From positions 1 to 43,054 of the forward strand of contig NZ_JBDXXH010000014.1 in the NCBI RefSeq assembly GCF_040373385.1: DNA of 43,054 nt, written 5' to 3'. The notes below the pieces were generated by a model. It saw only the letters and a program-made list of their open reading frames with translations, made no database searches and was not told the origin of the DNA. The position numbers were made by a program, and so were the translations under genes. This DNA comes from Nitratidesulfovibrio sp. (lineage in GTDB: Bacteria > Desulfobacterota > Desulfovibrionia > Desulfovibrionales > Desulfovibrionaceae). Below are positions 15,205 to 24,130 of the stretch, one piece after another (position 1 is the first letter of the stretch; every line of letters starts with the position of its first letter).

Positions 15205-17801
15205 TGCCGCGCACCCCCATGGAACAGCCTTCCCTTCCCCAGCCATCCGGCCCGGCCCAGCCATCCGGCCCGGCCCAGGTGCCGGGTGCGGAACCCGCCA
15301 TCATCGCGCCGGGGCACCCGGCGCCGAAAGCCGCCATCACCCGGCAGGCCTTCCTGTACCTTCAGGCCTCGGTCATCGGCACGCTGGCCAATTTCGTGTC
15401 GCGCTTCGCGTGGTCGGAACTGGTGGGCTTCGAGGCGGGGGTGCTGCTGGCCACGTACACCGGCATGGTCATCGTGTTCCTGCTGTCGTACCGCCGGGCC
15501 TTCGGCGTGCAGCGCCCGGATGCGGCCATGTGCCTGCGCTTCGTGCTGGTGGCCCACGTGGGCATGGCCGTGGTGTGGGTGGTGTCCGTGGCTGCGCTGC
15601 GGGTGGTGGAGGCGTTGGTGGTGCTGCTGCCGGGGTGGCCCGTGCCCCCGGATGGTGGCGTGGGCGGAGCGGCAGGCGGCATGGGCCCGGCCCTGCATGC
15701 TGCGGACGCATGGCGCGCCGTGCTGCCGCAAGGGGCGGGCGCGCTGCTTGCCCCGGTCATGGGCCGTGCGCTGGAAGGCGGCTGCCACGCGGCGGGCATC
15801 GTGGCCGGGTTCGTGGTCAATTTCGCGGGGCACAAGCTGTACAGTTTTCGGCGGCGGGGCAGTGCTGGTGCGGCTGGAGCGCGCGCCGATGCGTTCGCCG
15901 GGGATGCGGGAACGGGTGCGGCGGACGCATCCGGTTCAACGTGCAATCCGGGGCATGGGGTGACGCGAGCATGCATCGCCCCCGCCCGGCTGGCGAACGT
16001 TTTGGCCGTGGCCGTGCCCGTGCTCTACGTGGTGGCCTACGCGCCCCACGGCATGGACACCAGCGACTTCGGCTTCTTCTACGGGCATGCCTGGCGCGTC
16101 CTGCTGGGCGAGGTGCCCTACCGCGATTTCTTCTACGTCAAACCTCCGTTGTCATTGTACTGGCATGCCGTGTGGCTGTGGCTGACGCCGGAGCGGGTCA
16201 CCGTGCTGGCGGGCAAGGCCGGGTTCTACGTGGAAATGCTGGCAGCCTCGTGGCTGGGCGCGCTGTATCTTGCCCGCGCGGTGGACCTGCGTCGCCTGGG
16301 CGTGCCCCTGCCGCTGCTGGCCACGCTGGGGTTCGTGTGGTCGGTGCATTCCTTTCCGCCCATGCCGTGGCACACGGTGGATGGAGTGCTGTTCGGCGCC
16401 GGGGCGCTGTACGCCGTGGTGGCCGGGCACCCGCTGCTGGCCGGGGTGCTGGCCGCAGCCAGCGCGCTGACCAAGCAGTCGTATGCGCTGATGCCGCTGG
16501 GGGTGGCCGTGGCCGCGTTGGTGGCCGGTCGCGGGGGGGCGTGCCTGCAAGGCGGAATGGGGCCGTACGCGCGGCTGCGCGGGCTGCACTGGCGCGGTGC
16601 CGGGCTGGCGGTGTCGGGTACGGCTGCGGCATTCGTCCTGTTTGCCGGGCTGCTGCATGCAGCCGGGGCGTGGGATGCCTTCCGGGCCATGACCGCCGGA
16701 TTGAGCGGCCAGGTCGGGCCGGGCGAGGCGTTGCAGGCGGGCATCGTGCTGTACCTGACGCAGGAATTGCACCTGCCAGCGCTGGCCCTGCTGCTGTGGG
16801 GCGCGTGGGCCGTGCTGGACGGCAGGCCGCGCGGTGGCGTGCAGCCGCTGGTGCTGTACGTGCTGCTGCTGGCGGGGGATTACCTGTACACGGTGGCGGC
16901 CACCCGTACCTGGATCGGCTACGGGGCAGACTGGCCGCTGTTTCTGGTGACCGTGGGCGCGGCCTGCGTGCTGTTTGGCGGTGACCTGCTGGGGCGCCGT
17001 GCCGTGGGAGCCGGGGCGGATGTTGCTCCGGCAGCGGGCGGAAGGGCGGCGAAGGGTGCGCCCCCCGTTGCGGTGCGGCCTGATACGGGGTCGCCTGACG
17101 CGACGGCCTCTGGCGCACCACCCGAGGTCGATACGTCTTTTTCCGCCGTATCCCCGACGGGCCGTGCTGCCGTGCTGCTGGGCGCGGCCCTGCTGCTGGC
17201 GTGGTCCACGGGCATCAGCTGGGGCTACAAGACCCCGGCCTTCTTCGCCGCCCCCTTGTGGTTGGCGGCCATGCTGGTGCACGCGCGCCTGGGTGGCCGG
17301 GCGGCCACGCTGGGGTGGGTGGCCCTGGCCTGCGGGCTGGTCATGTTCCGGGCCGGGTACCAGTACCCGTACATGTTCCCGCAACGCCCCCTTTCGCGTG
17401 CCGAACTGGTGCACGATGCGGGCGCGGTGTTCCCGCGCCTGACCGGGGTGAAGGTGGACGACGTTCTGCTGGGCACCCTGCGCGACCTGCGCGACCTGCG
17501 CGCGCGATACGGGGCCAACTACAAGACATTGCCCGGTTTTCCGCTGGCGTACCTGCTGACCGGCGACCGCCCCGCACTGTCTGCCGAATGGTTGCAGGAC
17601 GGCGAGATCAATGGCCGGGTGGACGAGGTGTACGGCCAGTTGGTGGACCGTGACGTGGTGGTGTTCATGGAGCGCGACCAGATGGACACCGTGTCCCCGG
17701 ACGGGTACGCGCGCACCCGCTATTCCGTGCCCGCGCGGGTGCGGCGGGAATGGCGCATGGTGGACGAGACGGAGCATTTCGTGGTGTTCCGGCGTCCGTA
17801 G
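15204..17801 (+). CDS. GtrA flippase domain fused to a membrane glycosyltransferase
   Basis: The 865-residue protein combines two membrane modules. Residues about 40-205 match GtrA (QAFLYLQASVIGTLANFVSRF at the start, FVVNFAGHKLYSFRR at the end), with an added hydrophilic stretch between helices. From about 260 a many-helix segment resembles periplasmic-face sugar transferases that use polyprenyl-phosphate sugars (MDTSDFGFFYGHAWRVLLG, PYRDFFYVKPPL), with a soluble C-terminal region. GtrA flips the lipid-linked sugar; the second module would transfer it to glycan. The start at 15204 is set by the TGATG overlap with the GtrB-like gene, implying translational coupling. The N-terminus contains a doubled PSGPAQ repeat. 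The transferred sugar and acceptor are unknown. Confidence 0.78.
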   Translation: MPRTPMEQPSLPQPSGPAQPSGPAQVPGAEPAIIAPGHPAPKAAITRQAFLYLQASVIGTLANFVSRFAWSELVGFEAGVLLATYTGMVIVFLLSYRRAFGVQRPDAAMCLRFVLVAHVGMAVVWVVSVAALRVVEALVVLLPGWPVPPDGGVGGAAGGMGPALHAADAWRAVLPQGAGALLAPVMGRALEGGCHAAGIVAGFVVNFAGHKLYSFRRRGSAGAAGARADAFAGDAGTGAADASGSTCNPGHGVTRACIAPARLANVLAVAVPVLYVVAYAPHGMDTSDFGFFYGHAWRVLLGEVPYRDFFYVKPPLSLYWHAVWLWLTPERVTVLAGKAGFYVEMLAASWLGALYLARAVDLRRLGVPLPLLATLGFVWSVHSFPPMPWHTVDGVLFGAGALYAVVAGHPLLAGVLAAASALTKQSYALMPLGVAVAALVAGRGGACLQGGMGPYARLRGLHWRGAGLAVSGTAAAFVLFAGLLHAAGAWDAFRAMTAGLSGQVGPGEALQAGIVLYLTQELHLPALALLLWGAWAVLDGRPRGGVQPLVLYVLLLAGDYLYTVAATRTWIGYGADWPLFLVTVGAACVLFGGDLLGRRAVGAGADVAPAAGGRAAKGAPPVAVRPDTGSPDATASGAPPEVDTSFSAVSPTGRAAVLLGAALLLAWSTGISWGYKTPAFFAAPLWLAAMLVHARLGGRAATLGWVALACGLVMFRAGYQYPYMFPQRPLSRAELVHDAGAVFPRLTGVKVDDVLLGTLRDLRDLRARYGANYKTLPGFPLAYLLTGDRPALSAEWLQDGEINGRVDEVYGQLVDRDVVVFMERDQMDTVSPDGYARTRYSVPARVRREWRMVDETEHFVVFRRP
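15243..15278 (+). repeat. 18-bp tandem repeat, two copies
   Basis: The 18-mer CCATCCGGCCCGGCCCAG occurs twice head to tail inside the GtrA-fusion gene and encodes the doubled PSGPAQ near its N-terminus. It is in frame, so copy-number change would alter length without a frameshift. Confidence 0.8.
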
Positions 17802-17806
17802 GGTGC

Positions 17807-17828
17807 CCGCCGGGCTGCCTGCGGGCGG
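17807..17828. terminator. Short hairpin between convergent genes
   Basis: GCCCGC and GCGGGC can pair just after the stop of the GtrA fusion and before the 3' end of the minus-strand mutY gene. The stem is short and lacks a T tract, so the call is weak. Confidence 0.3.
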
Positions 17829-17915
17829 CGCGCGGCTTTCGGGGGCAGCGGGGGCGGGGCATGGTGCGGAGAATGAGGCTGCCGGAGAGGGGCCAGGGGC
17901 GGCCCGGCGCATGCG

Positions 17916-19202
17916 CTACCGGTACGGCGCGAAGCGCAGGTCCGTGGTCAGTTGGTCGATGAGCTTGCGGTGCCCGGCGGGAAAGGTGAAGCGCGGCAGG
18001 TCGGCGAAGTGCACCCAGCGGTACTCGGTGGCCGCGCCCAGAACCGGCGGCACGGGCGGTTCCTCGGGCACATCCCCGTCCAGCGCGCACAGGTAGCAGT
18101 GCAGGGTAACCCGGTAGGTGGTGTACCCGTGGCGGATTACCGCCAGCTTGTCACGTACCGCAATGCGGAAGGCGGTTTCCTCGGCGTATTCGCGCACGAT
18201 GGTCGCGTCCGGAACTTCGTCCTTCTCCACGCAGCCGCCGGGAAATTCCCAGAATCCCGCCCACACGCCCTCATCGGGCCGCTTCTGGATGAAGATGCGA
18301 TTGCCGTGCACCAGCACGCCGGTGGCTACGTCCAGCGGGGTGATGGGCTGCTTGCGCCCCGGCACGGGCCGCTCGTGCGGAATGCCCAGGCGCAGGCTTT
18401 CGCACAGGCCGGACAGCGGGCATGAAGCGCATTGCGGTTTCTTGCGGCAGACCAGCGCGCCCAGTTCCATGAGCGCCTGGTTGAAGTCGCGGGCGCGCCC
18501 CGTGGGCAGCAGCGCGGCGGCCAGCGCCCGGATGCGTGCGGCGGCGGGCTGGGCGCGCACGGGGGTGTCGATGTCGAACACCCGCGACAGCACCCGTTCC
18601 ACGTTGGCGTCGATGCAGGTCACGTCGCGGTTGAAGGCGATGCCCGCGATGGCACCCGCCGTGTACGGGCCGATGCCCGGCAGCGCCCGGATGGCATCCG
18701 GGTCGTCGGGCAGTTCGCCGCCGTGCCGCTCCACCAGGGCTTTTGCCGCCTTGTGCAGATTGCGCACCCGCGAATAGTAGCCCAGCCCCTCCCATGCCTT
18801 GAGCAGTTCGTCCTCGCTGGCGGCGGCCACGCTGGCCGCGTCGGGGAATTGGGTCATCCAGCGCAGGAAGTAATCCACACCCCGGTCCATCTGCGTCTGT
18901 TGCAGCATTACCTCGGATATCCACACCGAATACGGCTCGTAGCCGAACCGCCACGGCAGCGGGCGCTTGTGCACGGCAAACCAGTCCAGCAGGGCCTGGG
19001 CAAAGGCTTCCGCAAAGGCGGCGGTGGGCAGTTCGCGGGGCTGGCCGGTATCGGCGGGGGCAGCGGGGCGGTTGCGGGGGGCCGTGGGGGCGGGTGCGGC
19101 GTCGGGCGGGGACTGGTGCGGTTGGGCATCCGGCTGATTGTCCGGCAGGCCGGGGGCGGCGCTGGCGCATGCGGAATGGGGGAAGGTGTCGCGGGCGGGC
19201 AT
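17916..19202 (-). CDS. mutY: A/G-specific adenine DNA glycosylase
   Basis: The helix-hairpin-helix glycosylase domain shows the catalytic glutamate in ISEVMLQQTQ, the hairpin LPGIGPYTAGAIAG and the catalytic aspartate in CIDANVERVLSR, then a four-cysteine iron-sulfur motif and a C-terminal NUDIX-like domain (GVLVHGNRIFIQKR, EFPGGCVEKDE) that reads 8-oxoguanine. MutY removes adenine mispaired with 8-oxoguanine. The cysteine spacing is C-x5-C-x2-C-x5-C, one residue shorter than the usual C-x6-C. The conserved domain begins only at about 60 residues past the chosen ATG (19202), behind a proline/alanine-rich segment; a GTG at 19322 would lengthen it by 40 more. Neither start has a good ribosome site, so the N-terminus is uncertain. 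It lies downstream of the glutamine-type ABC genes on the same strand. Confidence 0.92.
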   Translation of the reverse strand: MPARDTFPHSACASAAPGLPDNQPDAQPHQSPPDAAPAPTAPRNRPAAPADTGQPRELPTAAFAEAFAQALLDWFAVHKRPLPWRFGYEPYSVWISEVMLQQTQMDRGVDYFLRWMTQFPDAASVAAASEDELLKAWEGLGYYSRVRNLHKAAKALVERHGGELPDDPDAIRALPGIGPYTAGAIAGIAFNRDVTCIDANVERVLSRVFDIDTPVRAQPAAARIRALAAALLPTGRARDFNQALMELGALVCRKKPQCASCPLSGLCESLRLGIPHERPVPGRKQPITPLDVATGVLVHGNRIFIQKRPDEGVWAGFWEFPGGCVEKDEVPDATIVREYAEETAFRIAVRDKLAVIRHGYTTYRVTLHCYLCALDGDVPEEPPVPPVLGAATEYRWVHFADLPRFTFPAGHRKLIDQLTTDLRFAPYR

Positions 19203-19342
19203 GGGCGTGGATGTACCGCACCCACGGCGCGGCTGGCAAGGCGCGGAGACGCACGGGGTGTCGTGCGGAGGGCTTGCCCGCGCGACGAACAAGGTGGGCG
19301 CCGGATCGACTCCAGCCCCCACCCTTGAAACATCAGGCCAGC

Positions 19343-20092
19343 CTACGCGTGGTGCACGCGGCTCAGAAACTCGCGCAGGCGCGGGTTTTTCGGCGCGCCA
19401 AAGAATTCGTCCGGCGGGCCTTCTTCCTGTATCCGGCCCTGGTCGATGAAGATGACGCGGTCGGCCACCTCGCGCGCAAAGCCCATTTCGTGGGTGACGA
19501 TGACCATGGTCATGCCTTCCAGCGCAAGGGCGCGCATGACTTCCAGCACTTCGCCCACCAGTTCGGGGTCCAGGGCGCTGGTGGGTTCGTCGAACAGCAG
19601 CACTTTCGGCTGCATGGCCAGCGAGCGGGCAATGGCCACGCGCTGCTTCTGCCCGCCGGAAAGCTGGTCCGGATAGGCGGTGGCCTTGTCGGCCAGGCCC
19701 ACTTTTTCCAGCAGGGCCAGGCCCAGCCGGTTGGCCTCTGCGCGGGAGGTGCGGCGCACGCGGATGGGGCCAAGGGTCACGTTGTCCAGCACGCTCATGT
19801 GCGGAAACAGGTTGAACTGCTGGAACACCATGCCCGCTTCCGTGCGCACGTAGTTGATGTCGGTGGCGGGGTCGTACAGGTCGTGCCCGTCCACGACGAC
19901 CTTGCCGGAGGTGATTTCCTCCAGCCGGTTGATGCAGCGCAGCGCCGTGGACTTGCCCGAGCCGGACGGCCCGATGATCACCACCACCTCGCCGGGACAG
20001 ACGGTAAGGTCGATGCCGCGCAGCACCTCGTTCTGGCCGAACCGCTTGTGCAGGTTGCGGACCGTGATCATGGGGGATTCGCAGGTTTTCAT
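19343..20092 (-). CDS. glnQ: Polar amino-acid ABC transporter ATP-binding protein
   Basis: A 249-residue ATPase of the GlnQ/HisP group: Walker A GPSGSGKST, signature LSGGQKQRVAIARSLAM, Walker B VLLFDEPTSALDPEL and H-loop VTHEM. The segment GMVFQQFNLFPHMSVLDNV is characteristic of polar amino-acid importers. The start at 20092 is chosen for its GGAAGGGGGAT ribosome site; a longer frame to 20251 has no homologous residues. It is the third gene of the operon, after the binding protein and permease, and couples ATP hydrolysis to uptake at the inner membrane. Glutamine or a related amino acid is the likely substrate, inferred from family. Confidence 0.93.
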   Translation of the reverse strand: MKTCESPMITVRNLHKRFGQNEVLRGIDLTVCPGEVVVIIGPSGSGKSTALRCINRLEEITSGKVVVDGHDLYDPATDINYVRTEAGMVFQQFNLFPHMSVLDNVTLGPIRVRRTSRAEANRLGLALLEKVGLADKATAYPDQLSGGQKQRVAIARSLAMQPKVLLFDEPTSALDPELVGEVLEVMRALALEGMTMVIVTHEMGFAREVADRVIFIDQGRIQEEGPPDEFFGAPKNPRLREFLSRVHHA

Positions 20093-20254
20093 GGTGTCAT
20101 CCCCCTTCCAGGGGTTGTTTCCAAAGTAGGATTTTTGTTCGTTGGCAAGGAAAACGAGCCTGCCATGAAGGAGTATACTCTTACCGTATTCGACTGACAT
20201 GGCAGACGAAGTTTGACGAAGCCAACGGGCGAAAGGACAATTTGGAAGCAACCC

Positions 20255-20926
20255 CTATCTGCCGAAGCGGGCGTTGAGCCTGCGTTCGTATACCCGCAGC
20301 ACGCGGGCGATGCTCAGCGTCATCACCAGGTACATCACGGCCACGGTCAGCCACACCTCGAAGGCGCGAAAATTCACGGCAATGATCTCCTGCCCCTGCC
20401 GGGTCAGTTCGCCCACCCCGATGACCACCAGCAGCGAGGTGTCCTTCAGCGAGATGATGAACTGGTTGCCCAGCGGCGGGATCATGCGGCGAAAGGCCTG
20501 CGGCCACACCACGTGCAGCATGGTCTGCATGCGGGTAAGCCCGATGGAGCGCCCCGCCTCGGTCTGGCCCACGTCGATGGATTCCACGGCGCCGCGCACG
20601 ATTTCCGCGATGTACGCCCCGGAATTGACCGCAATGGCGACGATGCCCGCCGTCACTGGCGGAATGCGCATGCCGATGGCCAGCGGCAGGCCGAAGTACA
20701 GGAACATCACCTGCACGATGAGCGGCGTGCCGCGTATGGCCTCTACGTATATGTCGGCCAGGGTGCGGGGCAGTTTGCCGCGCGCGGTCTTGGCCAGCCC
20801 GGTGGCGGTGCCCACCAGAAAGCCGATGGCCAGCCCGCCCAGGGTGATGATGATGGTCAGGTGCACCCCGCCGAGCAGCAGGGGTACGCTTTCCCACATG
20901 ACGCTTGCTTTGAAGTCCAGTGCCAT
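20255..20926 (-). CDS. glnP: Polar amino-acid ABC transporter permease
   Basis: The 223-residue membrane protein has the HisM/GlnP layout: about five helices, IRGTPLIVQVMFLYFGLP, and the EAA-like ATPase-coupling loop (EAGRSIGLTRMQTMLHVVWPQAFRRMIPPLGN). The start at 20926 follows AAAGG. It probably works as a homodimer with the ATPase and binding protein next to it, as no second permease is present. Between it and the ATPase gene is a 162-bp gap without a recognised gene. Confidence 0.93.
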   Translation of the reverse strand: MALDFKASVMWESVPLLLGGVHLTIIITLGGLAIGFLVGTATGLAKTARGKLPRTLADIYVEAIRGTPLIVQVMFLYFGLPLAIGMRIPPVTAGIVAIAVNSGAYIAEIVRGAVESIDVGQTEAGRSIGLTRMQTMLHVVWPQAFRRMIPPLGNQFIISLKDTSLLVVIGVGELTRQGQEIIAVNFRAFEVWLTVAVMYLVMTLSIARVLRVYERRLNARFGR

Positions 20927-20973
20927 GGAATGCCTTTGGGTGATTCTCGCGGGGAGGGTGCGGGAACGGGCAA

Positions 20974-20997
20974 GGGGATGGCCCTGCGGCCATCCCC
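20974..20997 (-). other. Hairpin between binding protein and permease genes
   Basis: GGGGATGGCC (20974-20983) and its exact complement (20988-20997) form a 10-bp stem with a 4-nt loop. It lies between the minus-strand binding protein and permease genes and probably limits read-through or protects the upstream message, keeping binding protein in excess. Confidence 0.55.
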
Positions 20998-21073
20998 GTC
21001 GTGCCCGTTCAGGCGGTCAGGCGGTCAGGCAGGCGCAATGCCCGCCATGGCCGTCATCAGCAATGGGGCAGGG

Positions 21074-21820
21074 CTACTTGCCGGGGGCGTAGCCGAACCA
21101 CTTCATGTACAGCTTGTCGTAGGTGCCGTCGGCCTTGGCCTTCTTCAGGGCCTCGTTCACCTTGGACACCAGCGGGCTGCCCTTGGGGAAGCCGATGCCG
21201 TACGACTGGCCCTGGTACAGCGGGCCAACGGTCTTCACCTTGCCCTTGCCGGCGGTCAGGGCGAATTCCTTCACCACGGGCATGTCGAACACCACGGCGT
21301 CGGCGCCGCCGCTCATCAGTTCAAAGAACATGCCGTCGTTGTTGGGGAACAGCTTCACTTCCTTGGCGGCGGCACTGGCCTTCACGAAGTCCACGGACGA
21401 CGTGGCGGTCTTGGTGGCCACGATCTTGCCCTTCAGGTCTTCCACCGACTTGATGGCGGTGTCGCCTTCGCGCACCAGGATCATCAGGCCGGAATCGTAG
21501 TAGGGGTCGGAAAAGTCGATCACCTGCTGGCGCTCGGCCTTGATGGTGATGCCCGCAATGCCCACGTCGATGTTGCCGGTCTGAAGGCCGGGGATGATGC
21601 CGTTGAAGTCCATGGGCTGCAATTCGTACTCCACGCCCACGGTCTTGGCCACGGCTTGCCACAGTTCGATGTCGAAGCCGGTGTACTTGCCGTCCTCGCC
21701 CTTGAACTCGAAGGGCTTGAAGTTGGTGTCGTGCGCGACGACAAGCTTCTTGGCCATGGCGGGGGCGCACAGCGCGGCCACCAGGGCAAGGCCGAGGGCG
21801 ATCTGGATGAGACGCTTCAT
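21074..21820 (-). CDS. glnH: Polar amino-acid ABC transporter substrate-binding protein
   Basis: A 248-residue family-3 solute-binding protein. A signal peptide (MKRLIQIALGLALVAALC, ending AMA-KK near residue 23) precedes KLVVAHDTNFKPFEF, GFDIELWQAVAK, DFNGIIPGLQTGNIDVGIAGITIKAER in two adjoining stretches, and FSDPYYDSGL, as in GlnH. The aromatic and arginine residues of the amino-acid pocket are placed as in the family. The start at 21820 has a strong GGAGG. It is the first gene of a three-gene importer operon and captures the amino acid in the periplasm. Glutamine is the best guess. Confidence 0.94.
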   Translation of the reverse strand: MKRLIQIALGLALVAALCAPAMAKKLVVAHDTNFKPFEFKGEDGKYTGFDIELWQAVAKTVGVEYELQPMDFNGIIPGLQTGNIDVGIAGITIKAERQQVIDFSDPYYDSGLMILVREGDTAIKSVEDLKGKIVATKTATSSVDFVKASAAAKEVKLFPNNDGMFFELMSGGADAVVFDMPVVKEFALTAGKGKVKTVGPLYQGQSYGIGFPKGSPLVSKVNEALKKAKADGTYDKLYMKWFGYAPGK

Positions 21821-22013
21821 GGGTTCCTCCGGTCTGTTGCGGCTGGTGCGCTGGTGCGCGCACGGCCCGTGGTGCGTCCGCGCGGCGTGCGTGCGAACCG
21901 GATAGGAATTGCAGAATCCGGACGGGAAATCAAGGGTGGCGGGCCGCGTCAGCGGCTGGTGTACGGGAGCATCAGCCGCTGGTGCAAGGGGTCCACCTGT
22001 TGCTGCACGAAAA

Positions 22014-22045
22014 ACGGGCCGGAAGGGGGATCCCTTCCGGCCCGT
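22014..22045 (-). terminator. Rho-independent terminator of the metal ATPase gene
   Basis: Fourteen perfect base pairs (ACGGGCCGGAAGGG at 22014-22027 and its complement at 22032-22045) are followed on the minus strand by TTTTT. It ends transcription from the metal ATPase gene before glnH. The rest of the 275-bp gap must hold the glnH promoter, but none was clear. Confidence 0.85.
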
Positions 22046-22095
22046 GGCGTCGTAGCGGAGTACAGGCTGCGGCTACGCGGTCTTGCGCATGGCCG

Positions 22096-24066
22096 CTACG
22101 CAGCCTTGCCCCCGGCGGCGGGGACTGTGGGGGCAGCGGGGACGGCGGGTGCGGGGCAGGCGGGCTGGCCCGGTTCGCCGTCGTCGAAGAAGGCCAGGCT
22201 GGCGGACGAGATGACCACGATCACCGAACCCACGTTGTGGAACACCGACGCCATCACCGGAGAGAGCAGGCCGTAACCGCTGCCCAGGATCGACAGCGCG
22301 TTGAACAGCATGCCGAGGCCGATGTTGATCTTGATGAGCGAGATGGCCCGGCGCGAAAGGCGCACCAGAAAGGGCAGGCGACCGATGTCGTCGTGGGTCA
22401 GGGCCACGTCGGCGGTTTCCAGCGCCACGTCGGTGCCTGCGCCGCCCATGGCCACCCCCACGTCCGCCCCGGCCAGGGCGGGGGCGTCGTTGATGCCGTC
22501 GCCCACGAAGATGACCGTGGCCCCGGACTGCTGCTGGGTACGGATGGCGGCAAGCTTGTCGGCGGGCTTCAGCCCGGCGCGCCAGTAGTCTATGCCCGCC
22601 TGCGCCGCGATGCGCGCGGCGGCGGTTTCGTGGTCGCCGGACAGCATACCCGCGTGGGCAAGGCCTGCCGCCTTCAGCCCGCTGACCGATGCGCGCGCGC
22701 CGGGCCGCAGGGTGTCGGTGACGGCCAGCAGCCCGGCGGGGGCCGCATCCACGCGTACCAGCAGGGCCGTGGCCCCACGCGACCGCAGGGCGGCCAGCGG
22801 TGCCGCAAGACCGGGCGCGCGATCGGAAAGTTCCGTCTCCACCTCGGCGGTGACGCCGCAGACTTCCACGGCGTGGCCGTCCACGGTGGCCCGCACGCCC
22901 ACGCCCACCTCGGTGAACGCGCCTTCCGCCGTGGCGGGCGTGATGGACCGCGCCTCGGCCCCGGCCACGATGGCCCGGGCGATGGGGTGGGTGCCGCCGC
23001 CTTCCGCCCCGGCGGCCAGGGCCAGCAGGCGTTCTGCGGTCATGCCCGGCACGGGCAGCACTTCGTCCAGTTCGGGCCGCCCGTAGGTGAGGGTGCCCGT
23101 CTTGTCGAACAGCACCAGGGTGGCGGCGGCCACCTTTTCCAGGGCCTGCCCGCCGCGCACGATGATGCCCGCGCGGGCTGCGCGGCCCACGGCGGCCACG
23201 GCGGCGGTGGGCGCGGCCATCAGCAGGGCGCAGGGGCACCCGGCGATAAGTACGGCCACGGCGCGCGACGTCTCGCCAGAGGCGGCCCAGGCCACGGCGG
23301 CACAGGCCAGCACCACCGGGGTGAACCATTGGGCGTACTTGTCCACCAGACGGGCTGCCTTGGGGTTGTGGGCTTCCGCCTCTTCCACCAGGCGCACCAC
23401 CTTGCCGATGGTGGTGTCTTCGCCCACGCGTTGCGCCTCGACCACGATGACGCCGTTGTAGTTCATGGTGCCCGCCAGCACCGTGTCGCCGGTGGTGCAC
23501 GAGCGGGGCAGCGGTTCGCCGGTGATGGAGGATTCGTCCACGGCGGTGATGCCGGACAGGATTACCGCATCCACGGGAATGCGTTCGCCGGGGCGCACGC
23601 GCAGTTGCTGGCCCACGCGCACTTCGGCGGCGGGCACGGTGCGCTCGCGGCCGTCCGGCTCGACGATGGTGGCGGTATCCGGCGTGACGGCGGCCAGGGC
23701 CTTGATGGACCGGCGGGCCGCATCGCTCAGGAAGCCCTCCACCAGCGAACCCGCCTTCATGATGCAGGCCACGATGGCGGCGGACAGGTATTCGCCCTGC
23801 GCCACCGAGGCGATGAGGGCGATGGAGACCAGTTCGTCCACGTTGACCTGCCTTTCCAGCAGGCCTTGCACCGCGCCCTTGACGATGGGCAGGCCGTTGA
23901 CGGCGGCCCCGGTCAGGGCCAGGGCGGCGGCCAGCCATGCGGGCGCGCCGGAAAGCGACGCGATCCACGAGGCGGCGGCCAGAATGCCGCCCAGCAGGCA
24001 GAGCAGTGTTTCGCGCGAGGAAATCAGTTCACGGTAGGAGCCGGGGCAGGCGAAGCGTCCGATCAC
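22096..24066 (-). CDS. P1B-type heavy-metal-translocating ATPase
   Basis: The 656-residue ATPase has the A-domain TGE (182-184), the transmembrane metal site AGCPCALLM (CPC 277-279), the phosphorylated DKTGT (321-325), the nucleotide-domain HP (360-361) and GDGIND (522-527). It lacks an N-terminal ferredoxin-like metal-binding domain; the protein starts close to the first membrane helix. The last membrane segments contain HNVGSVIVVISSASL (610-624), which does not match the zinc-group DxG motif or the copper-group signature I know, so the metal is left open. A proline/alanine-rich tail follows. The GTG start at 24066 has CTGGAGG upstream. Two TTTGAC-N-GTCAAA operators flank its likely promoter, so it is probably repressor-controlled and metal- or stress-induced. 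It would export metal from the cytoplasm. Confidence 0.92.
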   Translation of the reverse strand: MIGRFACPGSYRELISSRETLLCLLGGILAAASWIASLSGAPAWLAAALALTGAAVNGLPIVKGAVQGLLERQVNVDELVSIALIASVAQGEYLSAAIVACIMKAGSLVEGFLSDAARRSIKALAAVTPDTATIVEPDGRERTVPAAEVRVGQQLRVRPGERIPVDAVILSGITAVDESSITGEPLPRSCTTGDTVLAGTMNYNGVIVVEAQRVGEDTTIGKVVRLVEEAEAHNPKAARLVDKYAQWFTPVVLACAAVAWAASGETSRAVAVLIAGCPCALLMAAPTAAVAAVGRAARAGIIVRGGQALEKVAAATLVLFDKTGTLTYGRPELDEVLPVPGMTAERLLALAAGAEGGGTHPIARAIVAGAEARSITPATAEGAFTEVGVGVRATVDGHAVEVCGVTAEVETELSDRAPGLAAPLAALRSRGATALLVRVDAAPAGLLAVTDTLRPGARASVSGLKAAGLAHAGMLSGDHETAAARIAAQAGIDYWRAGLKPADKLAAIRTQQQSGATVIFVGDGINDAPALAGADVGVAMGGAGTDVALETADVALTHDDIGRLPFLVRLSRRAISLIKINIGLGMLFNALSILGSGYGLLSPVMASVFHNVGSVIVVISSASLAFFDDGEPGQPACPAPAVPAAPTVPAAGGKAA

Positions 24067-24084
24067 GGGGTGTGCCTCCAGAAT

Positions 24085-24099
24085 GTTTGACGGTCAAAC
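24085..24099. promoter_or_regulatory. Operator B: perfect 15-bp palindrome
   Basis: GTTTGAC-G-GTCAAAC is a perfect inverted repeat about 20 bp before the metal ATPase start and spans the predicted transcription start. A sister site lies 33 bp away, centre to centre. The regulator is not in the window; ArsR, TetR or another dimeric repressor would suit. Confidence 0.65.
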
Positions 24100-24102
24100 T
24101 TC

Positions 24103-24130
24103 TTTATGTCCAAGATAGTTTGACCGTCAA
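24103..24130 (-). promoter_or_regulatory. Candidate promoter of the metal ATPase gene
   Basis: On the minus strand TTGACG (24130-24125) and CATAAA (24108-24103) are separated by 16 bp, giving fair -35 and -10 hexamers. The start of transcription would be near 24096. The -35 overlaps operator A and the start overlaps operator B. Confidence 0.45.
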
